DNA of 64,000 nt from JAYQKL01 sp049889415 (GCA_049889415.1 JBMHDL010000007.1:1-64000), one strand, 5' to 3'. Shown: positions 26,055 to 34,982, numbered from the stretch's first letter. The notes: a model not told the origin generated them from the sequence alone. Numbers and translations are program-made.

Positions 26055-26363
26055 TCAACTTCTTTTGTAAGGCGGGCCGATGACATCCAGCATGTCCAGA
26101 CCCATCTCTTCCGCCAAACATTCATTGATCAAAGGCACCAGTCGGTCATGGAAATCGGTTTCCATATGATATTGAAAACCGGCCTCATCAGTGAATGTGG
26201 CGACGCAATAATATGTGTTGGGGTCTTCGCGGGACTGAAGAAGTTCATAAACCGGGGTTTCCGGCTCATGGGCATAGGTCAGCTCCCGCAGTTCTGACTG
26301 GGCCTGTTCAAATTGCTCCCGCTTGGCAGGGTCAATGACGAGTTTGGCAATAAAAGCGGTCAT
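26055..26363 (-). CDS. ABM-type small dimeric alpha/beta-barrel protein
   Basis: A 102-residue protein with the ferredoxin-like fold of the antibiotic-biosynthesis-monooxygenase family (FIAKLVIDPAKREQFEQ, later TYYCVATFTDEAGFQYHM). Members act as cofactor-free monooxygenases or heme enzymes, while many have no known function. It follows a second ABM gene by 16 bp and the two are clearly paralogous (EP-x-T-x2-Y near residue 35). Convergent with the VOC gene, 7 bp apart. Confidence 0.8.
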   Translation of the reverse strand: MTAFIAKLVIDPAKREQFEQAQSELRELTYAHEPETPVYELLQSREDPNTYYCVATFTDEAGFQYHMETDFHDRLVPLINECLAEEMGLDMLDVIGPPYKRS

Positions 26364-26379
26364 AAGTTATCCAATTTGG

Positions 26380-26676
26380 TTATTCGGGTTTCAACGGGTC
26401 AAGGAATTCACGGACATAGCCGCCATCAATGCATTCCATCATATCAACAACAATTTCCTTGAAATGATCCGTTTGCTGATGCGCCTCATCGTCGGCTTCA
26501 GTTTTGAAGCTCTCAATCACGGCGAAGCTGTTCGGCTCTCGCAGACGATAGAACTTGTAAAGTAACGTGTTGGGTTCATTTTCCGCAACCGCTTTTTCCA
26601 TGCGCTCGCAGGTGTCGATGAACTGTTCTTCCTTGTCCGGAAAAACCTTCATTCTGGCAATAAAAGTAAAGGCCAT
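26380..26676 (-). CDS. ABM-type small dimeric alpha/beta-barrel protein
   Basis: A 98-residue paralogue of the protein at 26055 (FTFIARMKVFPDKEEQF, then NTLLYKFYRLREPNSFAVIESF, shortened). The ABM fold forms dimers with an enclosed hydrophobic pocket. It is the first gene of the pair and lies divergent to the TonB receptor. Possible roles are a cofactor-independent oxygenase acting on a quinol-like intermediate or a ligand-binding protein. Nothing in the sequence decides between them. Confidence 0.8.
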   Translation of the reverse strand: MAFTFIARMKVFPDKEEQFIDTCERMEKAVAENEPNTLLYKFYRLREPNSFAVIESFKTEADDEAHQQTDHFKEIVVDMMECIDGGYVREFLDPLKPE

Positions 26677-26862
26677 AATTCCCTCGATAGTGTCAAAATA
26701 ACAACATTCACCCTAAATTCTTTGAAGGGAGAGGTTCACTATCCTATTTATCAGGTTTCAGGACTCTTTAGGGCAGGCAAACTCGTGAATGAGATTAATG
26801 GTCCGTACGATTGCGTGTGGACACTTTTGCTCGTTAACCAACAATCCACTTCGGAGGGAACT

Positions 26863-29265
26863 ATGAAAATAGAACTGAAGGAATTGGTGTTGAAAGGTGC
26901 GAAAACATCCGTCATGGCTCTTGCGGCCATGGGTGTCTTCCTCCCTCACGCCAATGCCCAGATTGATGAAATCATTGTTCGTGCATCCAAGCGCGAAACC
27001 AATCTGCAAAGCACACCGATTGCGGTATCTGCCATTACGTCAGAGGCCGCTGAGAACCTGATCGCACGCGACATTGGTGATGTTGCCATTTTGGCACCGA
27101 ACTTTTCCGCGTCCAAAGTAACGGGTTTTAACGCTGCCTCATTCGCCATGCGTGGCGCCGGTCAGACCGACATCATCGTTTACTCCGACCCGCAGGTTGG
27201 TGTTGCGATCGACGATTTCATCGTCCCGCACGTTCAGACGCAATTGCTTGACGTCTTCGACATTGAGCAGGTCGAAGTCCTGCGCGGTCCTCAGGGAACA
27301 TTGTTCGGTAAAAACACCACAGCCGGTATGGTGACATTGCGCACCAAACGTCCTGAGTTTGACGCCGCGTCTGCCAAGCTGAGCGTACGCGTCGCCGATT
27401 ATGGCCGTCAGGAAGTGCGTACAGCCGTGAACATGCCGATTTCCGATACGCTGGCAATCCGTGCCTCCGCACTGATCACCGAATCTGACGGCTACTATGA
27501 GAATGGCGGTCACCGTCTTGACTCAGCCGCCGACCTTGGTGCGCCGCTCGCCGGTGACGGCCGTGATCTTGGCGCTGAGGATGTCTTCTCAGGTCGCTTC
27601 AAGGTGTTGTACCAGCCGTCTGATGACTTCTCAGCTTTGTTCCAGCTGGAAACCATCCGAGATAACTCAGATGCAGTTCCTTCAGTTAACGAGTCCCCGG
27701 CCACTTTCGTCTGGCCGGCCTTTTTCGGTCTGACTGAACTTCCGGGTGATCCGCTTGACAATGCGGCGTCCACCAACCGGGATGACCAGAATCTCAATAT
27801 GAGTGGTGGTCACCAGGTTGATGTTGACGGTTACTACATGAATCTGGAATGGGATTTGGGTGATACAACCCTGACGTCCATTACCGGTTATCGTGAGCAG
27901 GAATCCCGTCTGCCGAGCACATACACAGGTGTCTCAGGTAACTTCTCATTGTTTGACGCCAACCGTGCCGATGACCGTGAGACCTTCCAACAGGAAATCC
28001 GCCTGGCCTCAGACGGCGAAGGTCCGCTGAACTATGTTCTGGGTGCCTTTTATCAGACCAATGACACCCAGTTCTGTGTGACACAGGTTCTCGGTTTCTA
28101 TGATGCGCTCGGCTTCACGCCGGCCGCGTTTGGTGTTCCGCAACTGTCTGACTTCAACAGCAACGCCCAGGTGCTCTGCAACAAGCAGGACGCTACGGCA
28201 GAAGCCGTGTTTATTGACGGCAGCTATGACGTCAATGACCGTCTGACCGTCAGCGGCGGTATCCGTTACACATGGGAAGAGAAAAGCTGGACTGGTCGTA
28301 ACCAGGTCTTCTACCAGATGCTTGGCGGCAGCTTTGATGCAGCCAACACACCGGCGGCTATTGGTGCCATGGGTGGCGCGAACTTTGAGCGCTTCCCGAC
28401 AGGTGTCCTGAGCGACTCGAAAGAGTGGTCAGAGCCGAGCTATCGTCTGACGGCATCCTACCAGATGTCTGACAACACATTCGGTTACGCCAACTATTCT
28501 CACAGCTTCAAATCCGGTGCTTACAATGACCAGGTTGGTACAACAGGTGCGCCGCTTTCTGCCGGTCTCATCAAGCCGACCAACCCGGAAATTGCTGATT
28601 CCATCGAATTGGGCATCAAGTCTGACCTGATGGACAACCAGTTGCGCCTGAACGTGGCTGTGTTCAATGTTGACTATGAAGATGCCCAGCGTCAGCTGGC
28701 CTTCTCCGTCGGCGCGTCACAGGAAACCCGTTTCTTCAACGCTGCTGAAGTCAATGTGAAGGGTATTGAGGTTGAGGCCGTCTATGCCCCGGCATCCGTC
28801 CCGGGTCTGGATATTTCAGCCAACTTCGCCTATCAGGACGGCACCATCGACAAGTTCGAGGCCGACAGCAACTTCAACGGCACAATTGAGGCCAGTGAAC
28901 GCTACACAGGTCGTCCTCTGACCCGGACCCCGGAAATGGCCGGTGCTGTGCAGATCAATTATGCACACAACGTGTCTGCAAACTTTGAGGGCCTGGCGAC
29001 TTTGACAGCGTCCTTCGAAGATGATCAGGTATTTGCTTATTCAGATGCCGGACGTCAGTTTGACACGACTCTGGATGCCAAAACGCTGGTGGATGTAGCT
29101 TACAAATTGTCCAACCCGGACAAGAACTACTCCCTGACAGCGTTTGTGAAAAACGCGACGGATGAGCGTTACCGCGTTTCATCTCAGCCGGTTGCTACTT
29201 TGTGGGTCTTCTCACAATATGGCCCGCCGCGCACAGTCGGTCTGGATTTCACAATTGGTTTCTAA
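26863..29265 (+). CDS. TonB-dependent outer-membrane receptor
   Basis: The 800-residue protein starts with a signal peptide (MKIELKEL..., cut after ANA at about 32). A TonB-box/plug region follows (DEIIVRASKRETNLQSTPIAV, cut; then VEVLRGPQGTLFGKNTTAG). The remainder is a beta barrel ending in aromatic GLDFTIGF. It should import a bulky substrate across the outer membrane. The frame is open to 26722, but CGGAGGG fixes the ATG at 26863. Codons lean strongly to CGT and GGT, unlike the neighbours, which suggests high expression. A strong terminator follows. Confidence 0.95.
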   Translation: MKIELKELVLKGAKTSVMALAAMGVFLPHANAQIDEIIVRASKRETNLQSTPIAVSAITSEAAENLIARDIGDVAILAPNFSASKVTGFNAASFAMRGAGQTDIIVYSDPQVGVAIDDFIVPHVQTQLLDVFDIEQVEVLRGPQGTLFGKNTTAGMVTLRTKRPEFDAASAKLSVRVADYGRQEVRTAVNMPISDTLAIRASALITESDGYYENGGHRLDSAADLGAPLAGDGRDLGAEDVFSGRFKVLYQPSDDFSALFQLETIRDNSDAVPSVNESPATFVWPAFFGLTELPGDPLDNAASTNRDDQNLNMSGGHQVDVDGYYMNLEWDLGDTTLTSITGYREQESRLPSTYTGVSGNFSLFDANRADDRETFQQEIRLASDGEGPLNYVLGAFYQTNDTQFCVTQVLGFYDALGFTPAAFGVPQLSDFNSNAQVLCNKQDATAEAVFIDGSYDVNDRLTVSGGIRYTWEEKSWTGRNQVFYQMLGGSFDAANTPAAIGAMGGANFERFPTGVLSDSKEWSEPSYRLTASYQMSDNTFGYANYSHSFKSGAYNDQVGTTGAPLSAGLIKPTNPEIADSIELGIKSDLMDNQLRLNVAVFNVDYEDAQRQLAFSVGASQETRFFNAAEVNVKGIEVEAVYAPASVPGLDISANFAYQDGTIDKFEADSNFNGTIEASERYTGRPLTRTPEMAGAVQINYAHNVSANFEGLATLTASFEDDQVFAYSDAGRQFDTTLDAKTLVDVAYKLSNPDKNYSLTAFVKNATDERYRVSSQPVATLWVFSQYGPPRTVGLDFTIGF

Positions 29266-29284
29266 ATCGTGAACCACATGAAGA

Positions 29285-29316
29285 AAGCCGCTCACATTTG
29301 TGGGCGGCTTTTTTTT
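29285..29316 (+). terminator. Rho-independent terminator after TonB receptor
   Basis: AAGCCGCTCACA and TGTGGGCGGCTT form a GC-rich stem with one G-U, closing on a short loop, and are followed directly by TTTTTT. It starts about 20 bp after the receptor stop and ends 20 bp before the next start codon. Confidence 0.92.
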
Positions 29317-29336
29317 GACTTTTTATGGAGGAATAC

Positions 29337-30083
29337 ATGACATTTAAACTGGATGGACGCAAAGCGATTGTGACCGGTGCGGGTTCCGGCATCGGCGAGG
29401 CGATTGCCAAAGCTTATTTGGCGCAGGGCGCTCATGTTCTAGTTGTTGATCTGCCGGTAAAAGAGTTGGCGAAAACCTATGAGGGCATGGAGCGTGTGGT
29501 TTGTCTGGATCAGGACATTACGAAGGCCGAGGCGCCCGCAACAATCGTTGAACTGGCCGTTGCCGAATTTGGCGGCATCGACATTCTGGTCAACAATGCC
29601 GGGCAGGCGATTGGCAGCAATATTGAAAACACCTCGGATGAGTTATGGGAACAGATTATGGGGCTGAACGTAACCTCAATGTTCCGTTTGACCCGTGAGG
29701 CCGTGCCGCATCTCAAGCAAAGCAAGGCCGGACGCATCATCAATCTCGGCTCGATTATGTCGGATATGGGCGGCCCGGATCTGTTTGTTTACGGCACCTC
29801 CAAACATGCGGTTGCCGGCATGACCAAATCACTGGCGGTGGATCTTGGAAAATACGGCATCACGGCCAATTATTTGCAACCTGGGTCCATTGTAACACCG
29901 CTTTCAGCGCCATTCTTTGAGGATGAGGACTTCCGTAATTACTGGATCAACAAGGCCCCTGTCGGGCGTCTGGGGCAACCTGTGGACATTGCCCATGCGG
30001 CGGTGTTTCTGGCCAGTGAAGAGGCGGAGTTCGTCTCGGGTCTGGGCATGAATGTTGACGGCGGCGCCATTATCAATTTCTAA
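29337..30083 (+). CDS. Short-chain dehydrogenase/reductase (SDR)
   Basis: A 248-residue classical SDR with TGAGSGIG, NNAG, a serine in NLGSIMS and YGTSK. D in VVDLPVK suggests NAD(H). An ATG at 29325 is in frame, but it overlaps the GGAGG ribosome site that serves the ATG at 29337. It lies just behind the receptor terminator, so it needs read-through or its own promoter in the 20-bp gap. Convergent with a minus-strand operon across a hairpin. Substrate unknown. Confidence 0.92.
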   Translation: MTFKLDGRKAIVTGAGSGIGEAIAKAYLAQGAHVLVVDLPVKELAKTYEGMERVVCLDQDITKAEAPATIVELAVAEFGGIDILVNNAGQAIGSNIENTSDELWEQIMGLNVTSMFRLTREAVPHLKQSKAGRIINLGSIMSDMGGPDLFVYGTSKHAVAGMTKSLAVDLGKYGITANYLQPGSIVTPLSAPFFEDEDFRNYWINKAPVGRLGQPVDIAHAAVFLASEEAEFVSGLGMNVDGGAIINF

Positions 30084-30090
30084 GAAATGG

Positions 30091-30120
30091 GGTCGGATTA
30101 TTCCTTGAAATAATCCGGCC
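30091..30120. terminator. Hairpin across the stop codon of the 30098-30964 gene
   Basis: GGT-CGGATTATT, loop CCTTGA, AATAATCCG-GCC makes a twelve-pair stem with one wobble. It lies in the convergent junction and contains the minus-strand stop codon at 30098-30100. No long T tract follows on either side. Confidence 0.55.
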
Positions 30121-30964
30121 GCCCCATTGGCCAGACCCAGCCATGCTGGGCCATACCGCCATCCACTGTAATCACTTCACCGGTGACGAATTTCGCAGAC
30201 GGTGCGGCCAGATAGGCGGCGGTCTGTGCGATATCCCAGACATCTCCGAATTTTTTCATCGGGTTGGCGAGATGAAACTCGGCCAAAGCCTCCGGCGGAT
30301 ATTGGGTAACGCCCTCGGTTTCAATCGCGCCTGGGGCAATGCAATTAACACGGATTTTATGTTCCGCCCATTCGGTTGAGACGGTTTTGGACAGGTAAAT
30401 CACCCCGGCGCGGGCGGCGCAGCTGTGCGCAGATTGCGGCATGCCGCGTTCAACATGAGCTGCGATGTTGATGATGTTGCCCGGCGTGCCGGTGTCGCGC
30501 CAGCGCTTGGCGGTCTCCTGCATCATCCACCAGGTGCCGTTGAGATTGGTGTCGATGACGGCCAGCCATCCTTTACGGCTGAAATCAATCGCGGCCTGCG
30601 AGAACTGACCGCCTGCGCTGTTGATCAAAGTATCTATGCCGCCATGCGTTTCAAATATGCCTGCAATGAAGCTTTCAACTGTCTCCGGATCCCGGATATT
30701 GACGCTCTGTGTGGTGATGGTGACACCCAATTCGTCCTGAATTGTGGATTTCACCTCTTCCAGCTTGTCCTCACGGCGACCGCAAATGGCGACATTGGCG
30801 CCAAGTCGCGCCATCAACACCGCCATGGCGCGGCCCATGCCGGTGCCGGCGCCGGAAATCACCACAGTCTGGCCCTTGAACAGGTCCTCGCGGTAGACGG
30901 TTGGCTCTTTTGTCAAATCCCTCAGGGATAAGCCGGTATATTCAATGCTTTGTTTTTCGGTCAT
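30098..30964 (-). CDS. SDR of the 2,4-dienoyl-CoA-reductase-like type
   Basis: The 288-residue SDR (start ATG 30964, chosen over a longer frame that overlaps the thiolase) has GAGTGMGRAMA and NSAGG. R in CGRREDK predicts NADP(H). The usual Y-x3-K site is missing: the stretch is AHSCAARAGV, where DECR-type enzymes have an H-x4-K pattern, and here even the Lys is Arg. The C-terminal PGAIETEGV also fits DECR relatives. It is last in the operon Rieske, HMGCS-DUF35, thiolase, SDR, so a CoA thioester substrate is likely. Confidence 0.82.
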   Translation of the reverse strand: MTEKQSIEYTGLSLRDLTKEPTVYREDLFKGQTVVISGAGTGMGRAMAVLMARLGANVAICGRREDKLEEVKSTIQDELGVTITTQSVNIRDPETVESFIAGIFETHGGIDTLINSAGGQFSQAAIDFSRKGWLAVIDTNLNGTWWMMQETAKRWRDTGTPGNIINIAAHVERGMPQSAHSCAARAGVIYLSKTVSTEWAEHKIRVNCIAPGAIETEGVTQYPPEALAEFHLANPMKKFGDVWDIAQTAAYLAAPSAKFVTGEVITVDGGMAQHGWVWPMGRPDYFKE

Positions 30965-30971
30965 TGGTGTC

Positions 30972-32171
30972 TTAATCGTCCCCCCGTCCAAAAATGGAAA
31001 TGGCTGCAACATTACGGTTTGGAATGCCGCCCAGATTATGTGCCAGACCAAATTTCGGGTCTTTCAGCTGGCGCTCCCCGGCACGGTTCAAGAGTTGCAG
31101 ATAGATTTCATAACTCATGCGCAGGCCGGAGGCCCCGATCGGATGCCCGAAACATTTCAGGCCGCCGTCAATCTGGCAGGGGATCTCGCCATCAGCATCA
31201 AACCGTCCGTCCAAGATGTCCTTTGGTGCCTGACCGGGTTCAGACAGCCACAGATCCTCCATCAATACCAGTTCGGTAATGGAAAAGCAGTCATGCACCT
31301 CGGTCATGGAAATGTCGTTTTGCGCATCCGATATGCCGGCCTCTTCATAGGCTTTCAGGGCTGCTTTGCGGGTGGTGATGGTGGAGGTGCCGTCCCAGCT
31401 CTGATGGCCCATTTCCACCCCGTTGGAGGGCGACAGTTGCAGCGCCTTGACCGTAACAAATTCCTTTTTCAATTCTCTGGCGATTTCGGGTCGGGCCACA
31501 ATCGCACAGGCTGCACCGTCAGAAACCCCGCAGCAGTCAAACACACCGAGTGGATAGGCGACGGTTGGGGCGTCCATAATCTGCTCAATGCTGAGTTTTT
31601 TACGCAAATGTGCCTTTTCATTCAAAAACCCGTTTTCGTGGCTTTTCCATGAGACATGCGCCATGGCACGTTTCAAATCGGTCATTTCAATACCATGCTT
31701 GGCGGCATAGGCGGCCCCCAATTGCGCAAAGGCGCCGGGTGGGGTGAAGCTTGGCTGATACAGGTCTTCAAATGTGCCTTTGGTGCGCTCCGGCAGCCCT
31801 GAGAAGCCGGTGTCTTTAAGCTTCTCACAGCCCATGGCCAGGGCGATGTCGCAGGCACCGGCGGCGACGGCGTAAACCGCTCCGCGCAGGGCTTCTGTGC
31901 CGGTGGCGCAAAGGTTTTCTACCCGCGTGACCGGAATATTGGGCAGGCGCAAATACTGCGACAGGGGATAGGCGGATTTACCGACATTCTGTTCATCATA
32001 AAATACCCCGAACCAGGCTGCTTCAATGGCGTCTTTTTCGATACCGGCGTCTGTGAGTGCCTCTTCAAAGGCTTCATTGACCAGATCCTCCGGTCGGGCA
32101 TCCCAACGTTCACCAAATTTGGTGCAGCCCATGCCCAATATGGCAACCTTGTCCCTGATGCCTTCAGCCAT
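30972..32171 (-). CDS. Thiolase (archaeal/BbsB-like, DUF35-partnered type)
   Basis: The 399-residue protein has the acyl-accepting cysteine C88 (NLCATGTEAL), H293 in the HDCF motif (EVHDCFSITE) and H343 in GHPIGASG. HDCF is typical of thiolases that work with DUF35 and HMG-CoA-synthase-fold partners. It should cleave or form a beta-ketoacyl-CoA. The ATG at 32171 overlaps the end of the HMGCS-DUF35 gene by 8 bp, so the two are coupled and probably form one complex. A longer frame to 32234 is rejected for lack of a ribosome site. Confidence 0.88.
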   Translation of the reverse strand: MAEGIRDKVAILGMGCTKFGERWDARPEDLVNEAFEEALTDAGIEKDAIEAAWFGVFYDEQNVGKSAYPLSQYLRLPNIPVTRVENLCATGTEALRGAVYAVAAGACDIALAMGCEKLKDTGFSGLPERTKGTFEDLYQPSFTPPGAFAQLGAAYAAKHGIEMTDLKRAMAHVSWKSHENGFLNEKAHLRKKLSIEQIMDAPTVAYPLGVFDCCGVSDGAACAIVARPEIARELKKEFVTVKALQLSPSNGVEMGHQSWDGTSTITTRKAALKAYEEAGISDAQNDISMTEVHDCFSITELVLMEDLWLSEPGQAPKDILDGRFDADGEIPCQIDGGLKCFGHPIGASGLRMSYEIYLQLLNRAGERQLKDPKFGLAHNLGGIPNRNVAAISIFGRGDD

Positions 32172-33630
32172 GGTTTTCTCCCTCATCTGCAGTGACGACC
32201 GGCCCCGCTTTCCAGAAATAGCGGTGGAAGCCACGCATTTTGTCTATGTCCTTGATCCGGAAATACATCCGCGTTGGCGTGCCGATTTCCACCTCGCCGG
32301 GCATGAAACCGGTCATTTCCATGAAAATATTGCCGCCGCCGGCGCAGGAGATGTTGCCATACAGCAAAGGCGGCTGGCGGGTGAAGGTCATATGGTCTTC
32401 GGTGAAGGATTTGACCTCACCGGCTATCTCGGCAAAGCGGTAATCAATTTGTGTGTCCAGTGCCCCGCAGTCCGGATTGACACAGCGCCGCGATTTGGGG
32501 AATTGGGGGGTGCCGCAGCTTTCGCACAAGCCACCGACAAAGCCGTAAATGTCATGGCGTTTGTCATAGGCGACGGTCTGCGCGGTGCGGTTGTCGCGTT
32601 CGGCGCGCATGCCCCAATCCACGTCCAAGCGGTCATTGGCGACAAGGAACTTGACGTAATTGTCTTCTGCGTGGCCACCGGCAAGCTGTTCGGCCACTGT
32701 GTTGGCGGGGTCATGGTCCGCCAAGGCTTGCGTGGTCCGGATCAAAACGGTTTCAAAACCCTGCCCGAAGGCCGTCAACAAAATCCATTGATCGGGAACA
32801 GCGCAGTCCAGAACATTTGCCAGCATCACCAGCGGATGCGCGGTACCGCAATGTCCAAGGTTTTCAAATAACGGGTCTGCGACCGCCTCGGCTGCAATGC
32901 CGGTGCTTTTTGCCAGCCCTTTGGCAAAAGACGGATTGGGCATGGGTAGAATAAAGTGGTCGATATCCTCCGGCATCAGACTGTTTGCTTCAAGGATTTG
33001 CGTAATGGCTTTGGGGGCGACCGAGCCGAGACCGGCTTCGCGTATCCATCGGTCTTCAAAGCCGTAATCCGTGCCGCTGTCAGCGGTGCGGTAATGGTCG
33101 ACAAAATCGTCATATAAGGTCACGGCATCAACAAGTTCGGCCAGACCGGCCCCTTGCTTGATAATGAGGGAGGCGGCACCATGGCCGGACAGAAACTCCA
33201 TGACATTGCCGGGCTTATGTTGGCTGCGCTCTGCGGCTGCCAACATCAGGGACCCCGACTTGCTTCTGGTCAATTCGGACAATGGAGACAGTGCCGCACG
33301 TTGGCTGCCGGCGACATCATAGCAATGGGTGACGGCAGGGAGATGCAGCGCCGTGGCGACTATGCCGGCATTCTGCCGGTCGAGAAAGGGTGCGGTTGTG
33401 GAGGCCAAAACCAGTCGCTCTACCGGAGTGTCATCATGTTTCATCGCAAAGCGGCAGGCTTCCACACTCATTGTCACGCTGTCTTCATCCCATTGGGCAT
33501 AGCTGCGCTGTCCCTTGGCATAGGCTTTCAGGCTTCCTTGTACCCAGCCAATGCCCTCAAACATAGCGCGTCGTGACATGCGCATGGTTGGAATATAGGC
33601 ACCGTAGGAATGTATGCCGATTTTAGCCAC
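32164..33630 (-). CDS. HMG-CoA-synthase-fold protein fused to DUF35 OB/zinc-ribbon domain
   Basis: Residues 1 to about 330 have the KAS III/HMG-CoA synthase fold (IGIHSYGAYIPTMRM, ...ENLGHCGTAHPL). Residues 340-480 are a DUF35 domain with a zinc ribbon (C369, C372, C383, C388) and an OB fold. The nucleophilic cysteine expected after the F/Y-D strand is not there: the segment is CYDVAGSQRAAL, with S/Q at that position. In archaea, thiolase, HMG-CoA synthase and DUF35 are separate subunits of one channelling complex. Here two are fused and the thiolase gene overlaps. Reaction unknown. Confidence 0.82.
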   Translation of the reverse strand: MAKIGIHSYGAYIPTMRMSRRAMFEGIGWVQGSLKAYAKGQRSYAQWDEDSVTMSVEACRFAMKHDDTPVERLVLASTTAPFLDRQNAGIVATALHLPAVTHCYDVAGSQRAALSPLSELTRSKSGSLMLAAAERSQHKPGNVMEFLSGHGAASLIIKQGAGLAELVDAVTLYDDFVDHYRTADSGTDYGFEDRWIREAGLGSVAPKAITQILEANSLMPEDIDHFILPMPNPSFAKGLAKSTGIAAEAVADPLFENLGHCGTAHPLVMLANVLDCAVPDQWILLTAFGQGFETVLIRTTQALADHDPANTVAEQLAGGHAEDNYVKFLVANDRLDVDWGMRAERDNRTAQTVAYDKRHDIYGFVGGLCESCGTPQFPKSRRCVNPDCGALDTQIDYRFAEIAGEVKSFTEDHMTFTRQPPLLYGNISCAGGGNIFMEMTGFMPGEVEIGTPTRMYFRIKDIDKMRGFHRYFWKAGPVVTADEGENHG

Positions 33631-33655
33631 TTATTCCGCCTCGCTTGGTTTGCGT

Positions 33656-34894
33656 TTAGTTTGCGTATGGATCATAAACATATTTGTCCAGCAACGGCGT
33701 GACGGCCGTTCCGTCCGGCAGGTTCTCATCACCGATCAACCGGTCCAAGGTTTCATGCCAATAATAAATGCGCCGTTCCTGATAGGAAAGCGGTGTTCCT
33801 TTGAAGCCGTCTGACTCAACTGATTTCTGGATTTCAGCGGCGAATTGCGTATCTTCCTCAAGAATTTTCTCGAAATTCGCAATCCGCATATCCCATGTTT
33901 CCTGCATGTCGTCGGTTTTTTCACCCGGCGCCACCCAAATTACCTCGATTTTCATCTTATTGATGGAGATCGGCCAGAAAATGATCAGTGAATTGCCGGA
34001 CGGATAGGGCGGGCAGACAATATTCGGAAAAATATTGTAGGAGAAATTGTTGATGCGCCCGATTTCCGGCACGCTTTCCACCTCCGGCAGCCCCTTGACC
34101 CCCGGATCAACCCAGTTGGCGTCACGATGCGGCGTAATCATCCGCGAATGGCCTTTCGGCCAAAGTTCGATATATGTGCCCAGGTGATCCAGAAATCGGT
34201 CAACCGTGTTCTGGTGAATGGATTTCAGGTGATAGGTCTCCTGAAAGGCGTCCAGCAGAACCTTGACGTTGCAGTCCACCTCAAATTCGCTCTTGTGTAC
34301 AAGGTTCATATGCTCGGTCTGGAAAATGGCCATATCCTGCTTGATGGTGCTCATATAGCCGTCAAGCGGTTCAGCGTCATCGTCAAAATTCACAAAAACG
34401 AATTTTCCGAACAAATCACATCTGATCGGGATAAGCCCGTGGCAGGATTTGTCAAAATCAACAAAATCACGCGGGTCACGCATGGCGATCAAATTGCCTT
34501 CATCATCATAGCTCCATCCATGATAACTGCAGACAAACAGCTTTTTGCGCCCGGCTGTGTCCTTGACGATTGGTGCGCCCCGGTGCCGGCAGGTGTTGTA
34601 AAAAGCTCGGATTTGGTCATCTTGTCCTCGAATGATGAGAACCGGTGAGCCAAGCTGCTCCCATAGCACATAGCTGCCTTTTTCAGGCAATTCATCCGTA
34701 TGTGCGGCATAGACCCATGATTTTTTCCACAAATGGGTCATTTCAAGATTGAAAAATTCCTCATCCGTGTAGCGGGTCGCCGGAATAGGTGGCAAAGCCG
34801 GGAAACCGTCTGGTGCGGACTCCCTTATTTTTTCATGCTCAATGCCATCAAGTATCTCTTTTGTTCTTTTCGCGTCCATTGTCGTCTCATTCAT
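33656..34894 (-). CDS. Rieske non-heme iron oxygenase, alpha subunit (5 of 7)
   Basis: A 412-residue protein with Rieske ligands C102-x-H104 (CRHRG) and C122-x2-H125 (CSYHGW), iron ligands H222 and H227 in FQETYHLKSIHQN with Glu bridging, and a histidine in the tail motif RRIYYWHETLD. An alternative ATG five codons downstream (34879) is possible. First gene of the operon that continues with HMGCS-DUF35, thiolase and SDR. This is the one place where a Rieske oxygenase is tied directly to CoA-thioester chemistry. Confidence 0.92.
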   Translation of the reverse strand: MNETTMDAKRTKEILDGIEHEKIRESAPDGFPALPPIPATRYTDEEFFNLEMTHLWKKSWVYAAHTDELPEKGSYVLWEQLGSPVLIIRGQDDQIRAFYNTCRHRGAPIVKDTAGRKKLFVCSYHGWSYDDEGNLIAMRDPRDFVDFDKSCHGLIPIRCDLFGKFVFVNFDDDAEPLDGYMSTIKQDMAIFQTEHMNLVHKSEFEVDCNVKVLLDAFQETYHLKSIHQNTVDRFLDHLGTYIELWPKGHSRMITPHRDANWVDPGVKGLPEVESVPEIGRINNFSYNIFPNIVCPPYPSGNSLIIFWPISINKMKIEVIWVAPGEKTDDMQETWDMRIANFEKILEEDTQFAAEIQKSVESDGFKGTPLSYQERRIYYWHETLDRLIGDENLPDGTAVTPLLDKYVYDPYAN

Positions 34895-34953
34895 TTTGAT
34901 ACGATTGAATTTAGCTGAAATAAGCAGAAACGTGGGAGAAATTTCACTAGCAA

Positions 34954-34982
34954 ATTAAACAGCTTTTTCTTTGTGCTATAAT
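34954..34982 (+). promoter_or_regulatory. Extended -10 promoter for the CoA-transferase operon
   Basis: TGCTATAAT at 34974-34982 is a perfect -10 hexamer with a TGn extension. The -35 region 17 bp upstream (ATTAAA) is weak, as is common with extended -10 promoters. Transcription would start near 34989, only a few bases before the TTG at 34993, so the GTG at 35041 is the better start codon. Confidence 0.6.

Noticed and set aside
26722..26862. 47-residue extension of the TonB receptor
   Set aside because: It would bury the signal peptide, and CGGAGGG marks ATG 26863.
29285..29316. Terminator hairpin considered as an attachment site or repeat
   Set aside because: A GC-rich stem followed by a T run right after a long gene is fully explained as a terminator.
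30945..31652. 235-residue plus-strand frame over the thiolase gene
   Set aside because: No motifs, and it overlaps a thiolase with intact C, H and H residues on the other strand.
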